This document shows positions 9,307 to 16,904 of a DNA stretch of 64,000 nt, piece by piece. The stretch is from the NCBI RefSeq assembly GCF_900113695.1, contig NZ_FOQH01000015.1:30234-94233 (forward strand), written 5' to 3'. This stretch comes from Albimonas pacifica. GTDB lineage: Bacteria > Pseudomonadota > Alphaproteobacteria > Rhodobacterales > Rhodobacteraceae. The notes under the pieces are model-generated. The model was not told where the DNA came from. It saw nothing but the letters and a program-made list of their open reading frames with translations, and did not search any database. How positions within the stretch are numbered: the first letter of the stretch is position 1; each line of letters opens with the position of its first letter. The translations under genes and the position numbers were made by a program.

Positions 9307-10935
9307 TCAGGCCGCGTCGCGGGCGGGGGGCTTGGGGGCGGCCTCCAGCAGCTCGGCGGTGTAGGGGTCGGCGGGGGCGGTCATCACCTGCTCGGTCGGG
9401 CCCTGCTCGACGATCTCGCCGCCCTTCATCACCACCACGTGGTCGCAGAGCAGCCGGACCACGTGCAGGTCGTGGCTGACGAAGAGATAGCTCATCCCCA
9501 GCCGCGCCCGCAGGTCCACCAGCAGGTTCAGCACGATCGCCTGGATCGAGACGTCCAGCGCCGCCGTCGGCTCGTCCAGCACCAGGAAGTCGGGGTTCAC
9601 CGCGATCGCCCGCGCGATCCCCACGCGCGCCTTCTGGCCGCCCGAGAGCTGGTGCGGGAAGCGGTCGAGCAGGGGGCGGGGCAGGCCCACGAGGTCGGCC
9701 AGCTCCTCGATCCGCTCGGCCCGGGCGCGGCCGCGCAGGCCCGCCATCGCCCGCAACGGCTCGGCGATGGTCTGGCGGGAGGTGTGGCGGGGGTTGAGGC
9801 TGTCGGTGGCGTCCTGGAACACCATCTGGATCTTCGCGCGCATCGGGTCCCGCGCGAAGCCGGCCGAGGGCCGCTTGGCCAGGTCCTCGCCCGCGAACAG
9901 GATCTGCCCCGAGGTCGGGTCCAGCAGGCGCACCACCATCGACGACGTGGTGGACTTGCCGCAGCCGGACTCCCCCACCAGCCCCACCGACTGGCCCGCC
10001 TTCACGTCGAAGCTGACGCCCTTGACCGCATGCACCGGGCCGGACTTGCCCGCATAGGTCTTCACCAGGTCGCGCACCGACAGCAGCGCCTCGTCGGAGA
10101 TCCTGCGCGGGGGCTCGGGGGTGCGGACCTCGGCCGGCAGCAGCTCGCGGATCGAGGCGCCTTCGCGCGGCGTCGCGTCCACAAGCTTGCGGGTGTAGGG
10201 GTGGCCGGGGCGGGCGAAGAGGCGCACGGGATCCCCGGCCTCGACGATGGCGCCGTCCTTCATCACCACGATGCGGTCGCAGTATTGCGCGGCCAGACCG
10301 AGGTCGTGGGTGATCAGGATCGAGGACATGGATCGCTCGCGGATCAGCTCCGTGACCAATTCCATCACCGCCTTCTGGGTGGTGATGTCGAGGCCGGTGG
10401 TCGGCTCGTCCATGATCAGCAGCTTGGGGTCGCAGGCCAGCGCGATGGCGCAGACGATGCGCTGGCACATGCCGCCCGAAAGCTCGAACGGATAGGCGTC
10501 GTAGCGCGCCTCCGCGTCCCGGATTTTTACAGCTTCCATCGCCTCGATGGCTTTCGCCCGGGCGTTCTGCGCGTCGGCGCGGGCATGGCGGCGCAGGACG
10601 TCCTCGATCTGGTGTCCGACCTTGCGGATCGGGTTCAGGGCGGCGCGCGGGTTCTGGAAGATCATCGAGATCTCGCGGCCGCGCAGGCCCTGCATCTCGC
10701 GTTCCGAGGCGCGCTTGAGGTCGACGCCGGAGTAGACCGCCTCCCCCGCCTTGATCCGCCCGCCGGCGTCGAGGATGCGCATCAGGGCGTAGGAGGTCAC
10801 GGACTTGCCCGAGCCGCTCTCGCCGACGATGCCCAGCGTCTCGCCCTCGGCGACCTCGAAGGAGACGCCGCGCACCGCGTTCACCTCTCCGCGCCTCGTG
10901 CGGAAGGAGACGGCCAGGTCCTTGATCGTGAGCAT
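9307..10935 (-). CDS. Fused double ATP-binding protein of a dipeptide-type ABC importer
   Basis: A 542-residue cytoplasmic protein with two complete ABC ATPase domains in tandem, that is, DppD and DppF joined in one chain (as in GsiA/YejF-type proteins). Domain 1 has Walker A GESGSGKS at residues 38-45, a variant LSGGMCQRI signature and LLIMDEPTTGLD. Domain 2 has GESGCGKS, LSGGQKARV and FLVLDEPTAALD. The ATG at 10935 lies two bases from the end of the adjacent permease gene, so it is the last gene of the minus-strand operon 14477-9307. It energises the second dipeptide-type importer in the window, which unlike the first keeps both ATPases in one polypeptide. Confidence 0.93.
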   Translation of the reverse strand: MLTIKDLAVSFRTRRGEVNAVRGVSFEVAEGETLGIVGESGSGKSVTSYALMRILDAGGRIKAGEAVYSGVDLKRASEREMQGLRGREISMIFQNPRAALNPIRKVGHQIEDVLRRHARADAQNARAKAIEAMEAVKIRDAEARYDAYPFELSGGMCQRIVCAIALACDPKLLIMDEPTTGLDITTQKAVMELVTELIRERSMSSILITHDLGLAAQYCDRIVVMKDGAIVEAGDPVRLFARPGHPYTRKLVDATPREGASIRELLPAEVRTPEPPRRISDEALLSVRDLVKTYAGKSGPVHAVKGVSFDVKAGQSVGLVGESGCGKSTTSSMVVRLLDPTSGQILFAGEDLAKRPSAGFARDPMRAKIQMVFQDATDSLNPRHTSRQTIAEPLRAMAGLRGRARAERIEELADLVGLPRPLLDRFPHQLSGGQKARVGIARAIAVNPDFLVLDEPTAALDVSIQAIVLNLLVDLRARLGMSYLFVSHDLHVVRLLCDHVVVMKGGEIVEQGPTEQVMTAPADPYTAELLEAAPKPPARDAA

Positions 10936-10937
10936 GC

Positions 10938-11840
10938 TCAAGTCCTCCGGCGGGGGTCGACCATGTCGCGCAGACCGTCGCCCAGCAGGTTGAAGGTGAA
11001 GACCGCGAACATCAGGCAGAGGCCGGGGAAGATCGCCAGCCACCACTCGCCCGAGACGATGAAGTTCGCGCCTTCGGCCACCATGATCCCCCACTCGGCC
11101 GTCGGGGGGCGCACGCCGAGGCCGATGAAGGAGAGCCCGGCCGCGTTCAGGATCGCCCAGCCGAGGTTCAGGGAGACCTGCACCATCATCGGGGGCAGGG
11201 CGTTGGGGAAGATGTGCATGGCCAGCACCCGCACGTCGGTGTTGCCTGCGAGCTTGGCGGCCAGCGCGAAGCCGGCCTCGCGGCGGATGTTGACCTCGGC
11301 GCGGACCAGGCGGGCGTAGAAGGGGACGTTGATGATGGCCGTGGCGTAGACGATGTTCTCGATCGTGTTGCCCATCGCGGCGACGATGCCCATCGCCAGC
11401 ACGAACAGCGGGAAGGCCATGATGGTGTCGAGCACGCGGGAGAGCGCCACGTCGAGCCAGCCGCCCCAGTAGCCCGCGGCGGCGCCCAGCACCGAGCCGA
11501 TCACGAAGCTCAGCGCCACTGCGGCGACAGAGATCAGCAGGTCGAGCCGCGTCGCCACGATGGCGCGGGAGAACACGTCCCGCCCCAGGTTGTCGGTCCC
11601 GAACCAGTGCGCGGCCGAGGGGGGCTGCAGCGCCTCGGAAGCGTTGGTCGCCAGCGGGTCGTAGGGGACCAGCGCGGGGCCCAGCACCGCCGCGGCCATC
11701 AGCACCGCGAACATGGCGAAGGCCAGCAGCGTCACCGGGTTGTCCTTGAGCACGTAGATCACGTGATCCAGCGCGCCCTTGCTCTTCGCCGGCGGAGCCT
11801 GGGGCTCGGCCACGGTCGGGATCTCGGTCATCGTGTTCAT
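10938..11840 (-). CDS. ABC transporter permease, DppC-type
   Basis: A 300-residue inner-membrane permease with the DppC features: a short cytoplasmic N-terminus, a first helix, the WFGTDNLGRDVFSR signature, and an EAA-like coupling loop (EAGFALAAKLAGN). The ATG at 11840 overlaps the stop of the upstream DppB-type gene in an ATGA arrangement. It forms the membrane channel of importer 2 with that permease. Solute unknown. Confidence 0.92.
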   Translation of the reverse strand: MNTMTEIPTVAEPQAPPAKSKGALDHVIYVLKDNPVTLLAFAMFAVLMAAAVLGPALVPYDPLATNASEALQPPSAAHWFGTDNLGRDVFSRAIVATRLDLLISVAAVALSFVIGSVLGAAAGYWGGWLDVALSRVLDTIMAFPLFVLAMGIVAAMGNTIENIVYATAIINVPFYARLVRAEVNIRREAGFALAAKLAGNTDVRVLAMHIFPNALPPMMVQVSLNLGWAILNAAGLSFIGLGVRPPTAEWGIMVAEGANFIVSGEWWLAIFPGLCLMFAVFTFNLLGDGLRDMVDPRRRT

Positions 11841-12862
11841 TTCGAGTCAAACCCAATGCGCGGATCGATCATCGAATAGGCGAGGTCGATCAACAGGTTG
11901 AGGGCGACGAAGAGGAGCGCCATGCACAGAACGAAGCCCTGCACGGCGGCGTAGTCCGAGGCGACCAGCGCCTCGACCGCGTAGGAGCCGATGCCGGGCC
12001 AGGCGAAGACCTTCTCCACCAGCACGTTGGCCCCCAGCGTGAAGCTGAAGACCATGCCCAGCGTCGTGACCACCGGCAGCAGGGCGTTGCGGAAGGCGTA
12101 GCCGAAGAGGATCTTGCGCGAGGTCAGACCCGCCGCCCGGGCGGTGCGGATGTAGTCGGACGAGAGCGCCGAGAGCATCGCCGCCCGCGTCATCCGCGCG
12201 ATGGGCGCGAGGGTGAAGAGGGCGAGCGTCGCCGCGGGCAGGATCAGCTGCCGCAGGGCCGCGAACCAGGTCTCGGCGTCGCCCGCCAGCGCGGCGTCGA
12301 TCAGGAAGAAGCCGGTGACCGAGGGCGGCTCGAGATAGATGAAATCCAGCCGGCCCAGCGGCGAGGGCGCCCAGCCGGTGAGGTAGTAGAACACGTAGAT
12401 CAGGGCCACGCCGGTGAAGAAGGTCGGCAGGCTGACCCCGGCCGTGACCAGCAGGCGGCAGGCGTGGTCGACCCAGCTGCCCGGCCGGGTCGCCGCCAGC
12501 ACCCCCAGCGGCACGGCGATCCCGCAGGAGACCAGCAGCGCCACCAGCGTCAGCTCCAGCGAGGCGGGCAGGCGTCGGGCCAGCTCCTCGACCACCGGCT
12601 GGCCGGTGGTCAGCGACTGGCCCAGGTCGCCCTGGGCCAGCTGCAGGACATAGAGGCCGAACTGCTCGGGCATCGAGCGGTCGAGGCCGAGCTTGACGCG
12701 CGTCTCCTCGATCGAGGCCGCGTCGGCGGCGTCCCCGGCGAAATAGGCCGCCGGGTCGCCGGGCAGGGCACGGGTCAGCAGGAAGCTGACCAGCACCACG
12801 CCCAGGATCACGGGAAGCGCCTGCGCAAGGCGCGCAAGGACCGCTCGCAGGCGCCGGTTCAT
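11837..12862 (-). CDS. ABC transporter permease, DppB-type
   Basis: A 341-residue inner-membrane permease of the DppB type: a first helix followed by LPGDPAAYFAG, several further transmembrane segments, and a coupling loop RTARAAGLTSRKIL. It is longer than the importer 1 homologue (312) because of an extended periplasmic loop around residues 160-200. It starts four bases after the binding-protein gene and overlaps the DppC-type gene by four bases, so the operon order is binding protein, B, C, fused ATPase. Confidence 0.92.
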   Translation of the reverse strand: MNRRLRAVLARLAQALPVILGVVLVSFLLTRALPGDPAAYFAGDAADAASIEETRVKLGLDRSMPEQFGLYVLQLAQGDLGQSLTTGQPVVEELARRLPASLELTLVALLVSCGIAVPLGVLAATRPGSWVDHACRLLVTAGVSLPTFFTGVALIYVFYYLTGWAPSPLGRLDFIYLEPPSVTGFFLIDAALAGDAETWFAALRQLILPAATLALFTLAPIARMTRAAMLSALSSDYIRTARAAGLTSRKILFGYAFRNALLPVVTTLGMVFSFTLGANVLVEKVFAWPGIGSYAVEALVASDYAAVQGFVLCMALLFVALNLLIDLAYSMIDPRIGFDSK

Positions 12863-12866
12863 GGGC

Positions 12867-14477
12867 CTAGCCCTTCGCCAGCTTGCGGGCGTCGAGCTCG
12901 CGGTGGAACCAGTACTCGTAGCCCGTGGCCCCGTTCATCGCCACCGACAGCGCCGGCTGGAAGAGGGGGATGCGGGGCAGGTCCTCGAAGGCGATCTCGA
13001 ACATCCGCTTCACCTTGGGGGCGTAGTCGGGGTGCTCGACCGGCAGGTCGAGCGTCTCGGCGACCAGCTGCTCGATCTCGGGGTTGGCGTAGTTCGAGGA
13101 GTTGAACAGGTGCCCCTCCTGGTAGGCCCAGAAGAAGTAGTAGCAGGGGTAGTTCAGCCAGCCGCCGAAGGTCTCCAGCGCCAGCGGCAGGCGTTTCTCG
13201 ACGAGGCTGGCGGTGCGCCAGTTGGCCCCCGGGATCTTGTCGATGGTCGAGGTGATGCCGAGCTTGGCGAGCTGCTCCTGGATCAGCAGCGCCGTCGGCT
13301 CCATCCAGTCCGACTGCCCGAGGTCGATCGAGAAGGGCACGTCGAAGCCGCCCGCGAAGGCGGATTTCTCCAGATGCTCCCGCGCCTTGTCGAGGTCGAA
13401 GACATAGGGGCTGGGCTGCGGCCAGTCGATGGTCTCGATCCCCGAGCCGCCCCACATCGGAACGCCCCGGCCATAGGCGGCGGTCTTGAAGATCTCCTCG
13501 TAGGGGATGGCGTAGGCGACGGCCTTGCGCACGTCGGGGTCCTGGAAGGGCTCGAAATTATAGTTCAGCGAGACGACGTAGATCGCGTTCTCGATGGGGG
13601 TCGAGTAGACCTCGACCTTGCCGTCGAGCTCGCTCGCGTCCTTGTTGGGGATGTTCCACGACATCTGCACGTCGCCGCGCTCGATCAGCGCGCGGCGGGT
13701 GGCCTGGGAGGGAACCTCGCGCAGCACCACGCGCTTGGCGCCGGGCAGGGGGCCGCCGGTCCACAGGTCGTTGCGCTCGTAGACCAGCTGCTGGCCGGGG
13801 TCCCAGCGCACCACCTTGTAGGCGCCCGAGCCGATGGTGTTCTTGTGCACGAACTCCATCGCCCAGGGGTCGGCGTCGGTGACGTGCTGCTTGGCGATCT
13901 TCGAGTTCAGGATGAAGGGCACCGGCACCGCGAGGTCGGGCAGCGCGAGCTTGGAGGGCTTGTCGAGGGTGACGGTGAAGGTCGCCTCGTCGACGGCCGC
14001 GAACTGGTCGGGGCGCAGCAGGCCGCCGGCGGCCATCTGGGTGGTCGGGAAGCCGCCCACCGAGACGGCGCGGTCGAAGGACCATTTCACGTCCTGCGCC
14101 GTCACCTTCGATCCGTCCTGGAACACGGCCTCGGGCTTGATCCTGAAGGTCAGGACCTTGCCGTCGTCGGAGACGGTCCAGCTCTCGGCGATCTCGGGGA
14201 CGATGGTGGAGTAGTCGTAGGACAGCGAGCCGTCGGGCATGGTCTTGGTGCCGAAGCTGACCAGCCGGTCGTAGCAGTTGACCGCCACCTGGTAGGAGGG
14301 GCGGTTGGTCCCGGTGCGGTGCAGGTCGAGGCTGTTGATGGTCTGGCCCATCACCACGACGACCACGTCGTCGCCCGCGGCCTGCGCCGGCATGAACTTC
14401 AGGAACGGCAGCGCCGCCGCGCCCAGGGCGACGGAGCCGCCCTTCAGAAAACCTCGCCGGCTCGTGTCCAGGCCCAT
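12867..14477 (-). CDS. ABC transporter substrate-binding protein, family 5, Tat-exported
   Basis: A 536-residue solute-binding protein of extracellular family 5. I chose the ATG at 14477 because it follows an AAGGAGAG ribosome site at good spacing and opens directly with a twin-arginine signal (TSRRGFLKGGSVALG) that ends around MPAQA. An in-frame ATG 37 codons upstream has no such support. Tat export suggests it folds before export, unlike the Sec-type binding protein of importer 1. The mature part has the family blocks ESWTVSDDGKVLTFRIKPE, DVKWSFDRAV and NTIGSGAYKVVRWDPG. It heads the minus-strand importer 2 operon and is divergent from the membrane-protein/LysR pair at 14650-16091, whose regulator is a candidate for its control. 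Confidence 0.9.
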   Translation of the reverse strand: MGLDTSRRGFLKGGSVALGAAALPFLKFMPAQAAGDDVVVVVMGQTINSLDLHRTGTNRPSYQVAVNCYDRLVSFGTKTMPDGSLSYDYSTIVPEIAESWTVSDDGKVLTFRIKPEAVFQDGSKVTAQDVKWSFDRAVSVGGFPTTQMAAGGLLRPDQFAAVDEATFTVTLDKPSKLALPDLAVPVPFILNSKIAKQHVTDADPWAMEFVHKNTIGSGAYKVVRWDPGQQLVYERNDLWTGGPLPGAKRVVLREVPSQATRRALIERGDVQMSWNIPNKDASELDGKVEVYSTPIENAIYVVSLNYNFEPFQDPDVRKAVAYAIPYEEIFKTAAYGRGVPMWGGSGIETIDWPQPSPYVFDLDKAREHLEKSAFAGGFDVPFSIDLGQSDWMEPTALLIQEQLAKLGITSTIDKIPGANWRTASLVEKRLPLALETFGGWLNYPCYYFFWAYQEGHLFNSSNYANPEIEQLVAETLDLPVEHPDYAPKVKRMFEIAFEDLPRIPLFQPALSVAMNGATGYEYWFHRELDARKLAKG

Positions 14478-14649
14478 CGTCGCTCTCCTTGTCGGTCGTG
14501 AGGGATTCGCGGCCTTCTGCCGGACCGCGCCTTGGACGAAATCGTGCGGGCGAGGAGTGATCGCATCCATTGCTATTTTCGCAGACATCCGCTTCGATAA
14601 ATGCAGCGGTCGAAGGCGGGCCGACGAAAGCGAGAGGGAGCGCAGGCGG

Positions 14650-15162
14650 ATGGATGACTGGCAATGGGCGCTCCATGCCGGCCTCGGCCTGGCGATCGGC
14701 GTCGCCGGTTACCGGCGCAGCCGCCGCGCGGCCGAGGCGCCCGCCCGCCTGACCACCGGCGAGCAGGAGGCGCTGGGGCCGATGCGCGTGCAGGTCCTGA
14801 GGCTGTTCTGCGCAGCCTTTTTCGCCCTTGGCGCGATGTTCGCGCTGGCGATGGGCAAGGATCCCTGGATCGCCGCCGGCTCGATCCTCTTCGCCTTGGG
14901 CGGCGTCTGGATTTGGGGCGAGGTGGGCCGCCTCGAGCTGGTCTGGGACGCGCGCGGGTTGCTGCGCCGCTCGGCCTTGCGGGGCGAGCGGCGCTTCTCC
15001 TGGGACGAGCGGGAGGCGGTGCGCGTCGGCAACCTGATCTGGGGCGGCGACCGACTGTTCTTTCGCGGCGGACGCGGTCTGAGCGTGCCGAACAGCCTGA
15101 CGAACCACACCGCCCTGTTTTCCCACGCCCGCGCCGTGCTCGCCGCCCGCGAGGCCCCCTGA
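14650..15162 (+). CDS. Hypothetical membrane protein
   Basis: A 170-residue protein I do not recognise by name. It has a short hydrophobic N-terminal segment, then two transmembrane helices at about residues 48-65 and 72-92, and a soluble C-terminal half of alternating short strands with basic turns that resembles the shape of small membrane-anchored PH-like domains. The ATG at 14650 follows GAGGGAG at good spacing. The stop overlaps the ATG of the LysR gene (TGATG at 15160-15164), so the two are translated together, and it lies divergent from importer 2. It may be a membrane partner of the regulator, but that is speculation. Confidence 0.65.
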   Translation: MDDWQWALHAGLGLAIGVAGYRRSRRAAEAPARLTTGEQEALGPMRVQVLRLFCAAFFALGAMFALAMGKDPWIAAGSILFALGGVWIWGEVGRLELVWDARGLLRRSALRGERRFSWDEREAVRVGNLIWGGDRLFFRGGRGLSVPNSLTNHTALFSHARAVLAAREAP

Positions 15163-16091
15163 TGCGCCATTTGCAAACCCTGCGCCTGATCGAGGCGGTG
15201 GCGCGCGCCGGCTCGATCCGCAAGGCGGCGGAGGACATGGCGATCACCTCCTCGGCCCTCAATCGGCGCATCACCGGCTTCGAGGACGAGTTCGGCTATC
15301 CGATCTTCGAGCGTCTGCCGCGCGGCGTGCGCCTGAACCCGGCCGGAGAGCTGCTGATCCAGCACATCCGCGCCCAGACCTCGGACCTGGAGCGGGTGCG
15401 CGGCCAGGTGGCGGACCTCTCGGGGGAACGCCGGGGCCATGTCTCCATCGCCTGCTCGCAGGCGTTGCAGCCCTATTTCATGCCCGAGCAGATCTCCGCC
15501 TACCGGCGCGAGCATCCCGGCGTCAGCTTCTCGGTGCATGTGCGCGACCGCGCCTCGGCCGAGGAGGACCTGTCCAACTTCCGCTCCGACCTCGCGCTGG
15601 TGGTGGAGCCGGTCTACCTCGCCGAGTTCGAGGTGCTCTTCGCCCTGCAGCAGCCGATCCATGCGGTGATGGCGGCGGACCATCCGCTGGCCGCGCGGGC
15701 GGAGCTGCGGCTGCGCGACTGTCTCGCGGGGCCGCATGTGGTCCCGACCTCGCCCTACGGCGTGCGCCACCTGCTGGAGATCTCGGTGCGCGGCCGCTCG
15801 ATGCGGCTCAGCCCCTCGCTGGAGGCCGACAGCTTCGAGTTCATGCGCCACTACGTGCTGCACGAGGGGGCGGTGGGCTTCCAGATCCCGGTGGGGCTGA
15901 AGGACGGGCCGGAGGTGGTCTCGCGCCCGATCTCGGTGCGCGACGTGGCGCCGGCGCACTTGCTGCTGGGCCAGATGCGCGGGCGCACCCTGCCGGTGGC
16001 GCCCGCCCGCTTCGCCCATCAGCTCCAGGCGACGCTGGCCGCGATGGCCGAGGCGACGGGAGCCGGGGCGACAGGCGCCCCGGTCCGCTGA
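15162..16091 (+). CDS. LysR-family transcriptional regulator
   Basis: A 309-residue DNA-binding regulator. Residues 1-60 form the winged helix-turn-helix (LRLIEAVARAGSIRKAAEDM, then SALNRRITGFEDEFG), and about residues 90-295 form the two-lobed effector-binding domain. Its start overlaps the stop of the small membrane-protein gene. LysR regulators usually control a divergent neighbour, which here is the importer 2 operon starting at 14477 across a 172-base gap. The downstream FAH-family gene is convergent, with four bases between the two stops. The effector is unknown. Confidence 0.9.
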   Translation: MRHLQTLRLIEAVARAGSIRKAAEDMAITSSALNRRITGFEDEFGYPIFERLPRGVRLNPAGELLIQHIRAQTSDLERVRGQVADLSGERRGHVSIACSQALQPYFMPEQISAYRREHPGVSFSVHVRDRASAEEDLSNFRSDLALVVEPVYLAEFEVLFALQQPIHAVMAADHPLAARAELRLRDCLAGPHVVPTSPYGVRHLLEISVRGRSMRLSPSLEADSFEFMRHYVLHEGAVGFQIPVGLKDGPEVVSRPISVRDVAPAHLLLGQMRGRTLPVAPARFAHQLQATLAAMAEATGAGATGAPVR

Positions 16092-16095
16092 GCCC

Positions 16096-16788
16096 TCAGC
16101 CCTTCGCGATGGTCAGGGTGGCCGAGGGCAGGCCCTCGATCTCGGTGGTGCAGACGTCGCCGGGGACCAGCGCGCCCACGCCCGCGGGCGTGCCGGTGTA
16201 GATCAGGTCGCCCGGCGCGATCTCCATCGAGCGGGAGAGGAACGCGATCACGCCGGCCACGTCCCAGATCATGTCGGCGAGCTGCGCCTCCTGCTTCACC
16301 TCGCCGTTGACCGACAGGCGGATGAAGCCCGAGGGCCGGCCCATCTCGGCCGCCGGCGCCAGCGGCCCGCACAGGGCCGAGCGGTCGAAGCCCTTGGCGA
16401 AGTCCCAGGGGCGGCGCATGTCCTTGGCCTGGTTCTGCAGGTCGCGCCGGGTCAGGTCGTTGCCCGCCGCGTAGCCCCAGACGTGGGAGAGGGCGTCGCC
16501 CTCGGCGATCTCGAACCCGGCCTTGCCGATGGCGACCACCAGCTCGCCCTCGAAATGCAGGTCCTTGGTCTCGGGCGGATAGGGGATCACGGCGCCGTCG
16601 TCGATCACCGCGTCGCCGGGCTTGGTGAAGAAGAACGGCGGCTCGCGGTCCGGATCGTTGCCGAATTCGCGGGCGTGGGCGGCGTAGTTGCGGCCCACGC
16701 AGAAGATGCGCCGCACCGGGAAGCGGGCGGCGGCGCCCGCGACGGCGACCGTCGGGGTCGGCGGGGCGGGAAGGACGAGCTCGGTCAT
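16096..16788 (-). CDS. Fumarylacetoacetate hydrolase family protein
   Basis: A 230-residue enzyme of the FAH superfamily in its short form (FAHD1/acylpyruvase-like). It has the VGRNYAAHAREFG start of the catalytic domain, a metal-binding LHFEGELVVAIG strand supplying acidic ligands, the AGNDLTRRDLQ segment, and the closing LIYTGTPAGVGAL loop. Such enzymes hydrolyse C-C bonds of acylpyruvates or decarboxylate oxaloacetate, and often act late in aromatic catabolism. It is a monocistronic minus-strand gene meeting the LysR gene tail to tail. The substrate cannot be given from sequence. Confidence 0.88.
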   Translation of the reverse strand: MTELVLPAPPTPTVAVAGAAARFPVRRIFCVGRNYAAHAREFGNDPDREPPFFFTKPGDAVIDDGAVIPYPPETKDLHFEGELVVAIGKAGFEIAEGDALSHVWGYAAGNDLTRRDLQNQAKDMRRPWDFAKGFDRSALCGPLAPAAEMGRPSGFIRLSVNGEVKQEAQLADMIWDVAGVIAFLSRSMEIAPGDLIYTGTPAGVGALVPGDVCTTEIEGLPSATLTIAKG

Positions 16789-16904
16789 GGGGAGGCTCCG
16801 GGGGCAGGTCGGGTCGGCGCGGCCGCCCGGCCGCGCGCGGGGCGCGACAGGCGGCGCCCGTTCGCGATAGCCTGCGCGGAGCGTGAGGGGAAGGAGAGAT
16901 CGCG

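Noticed and set aside
14478..14588. Longer form of the importer 2 binding protein starting at 14588
   Set aside because: The extra 37 residues would bury the twin-arginine signal internally; a good ribosome site and signal start support 14477.
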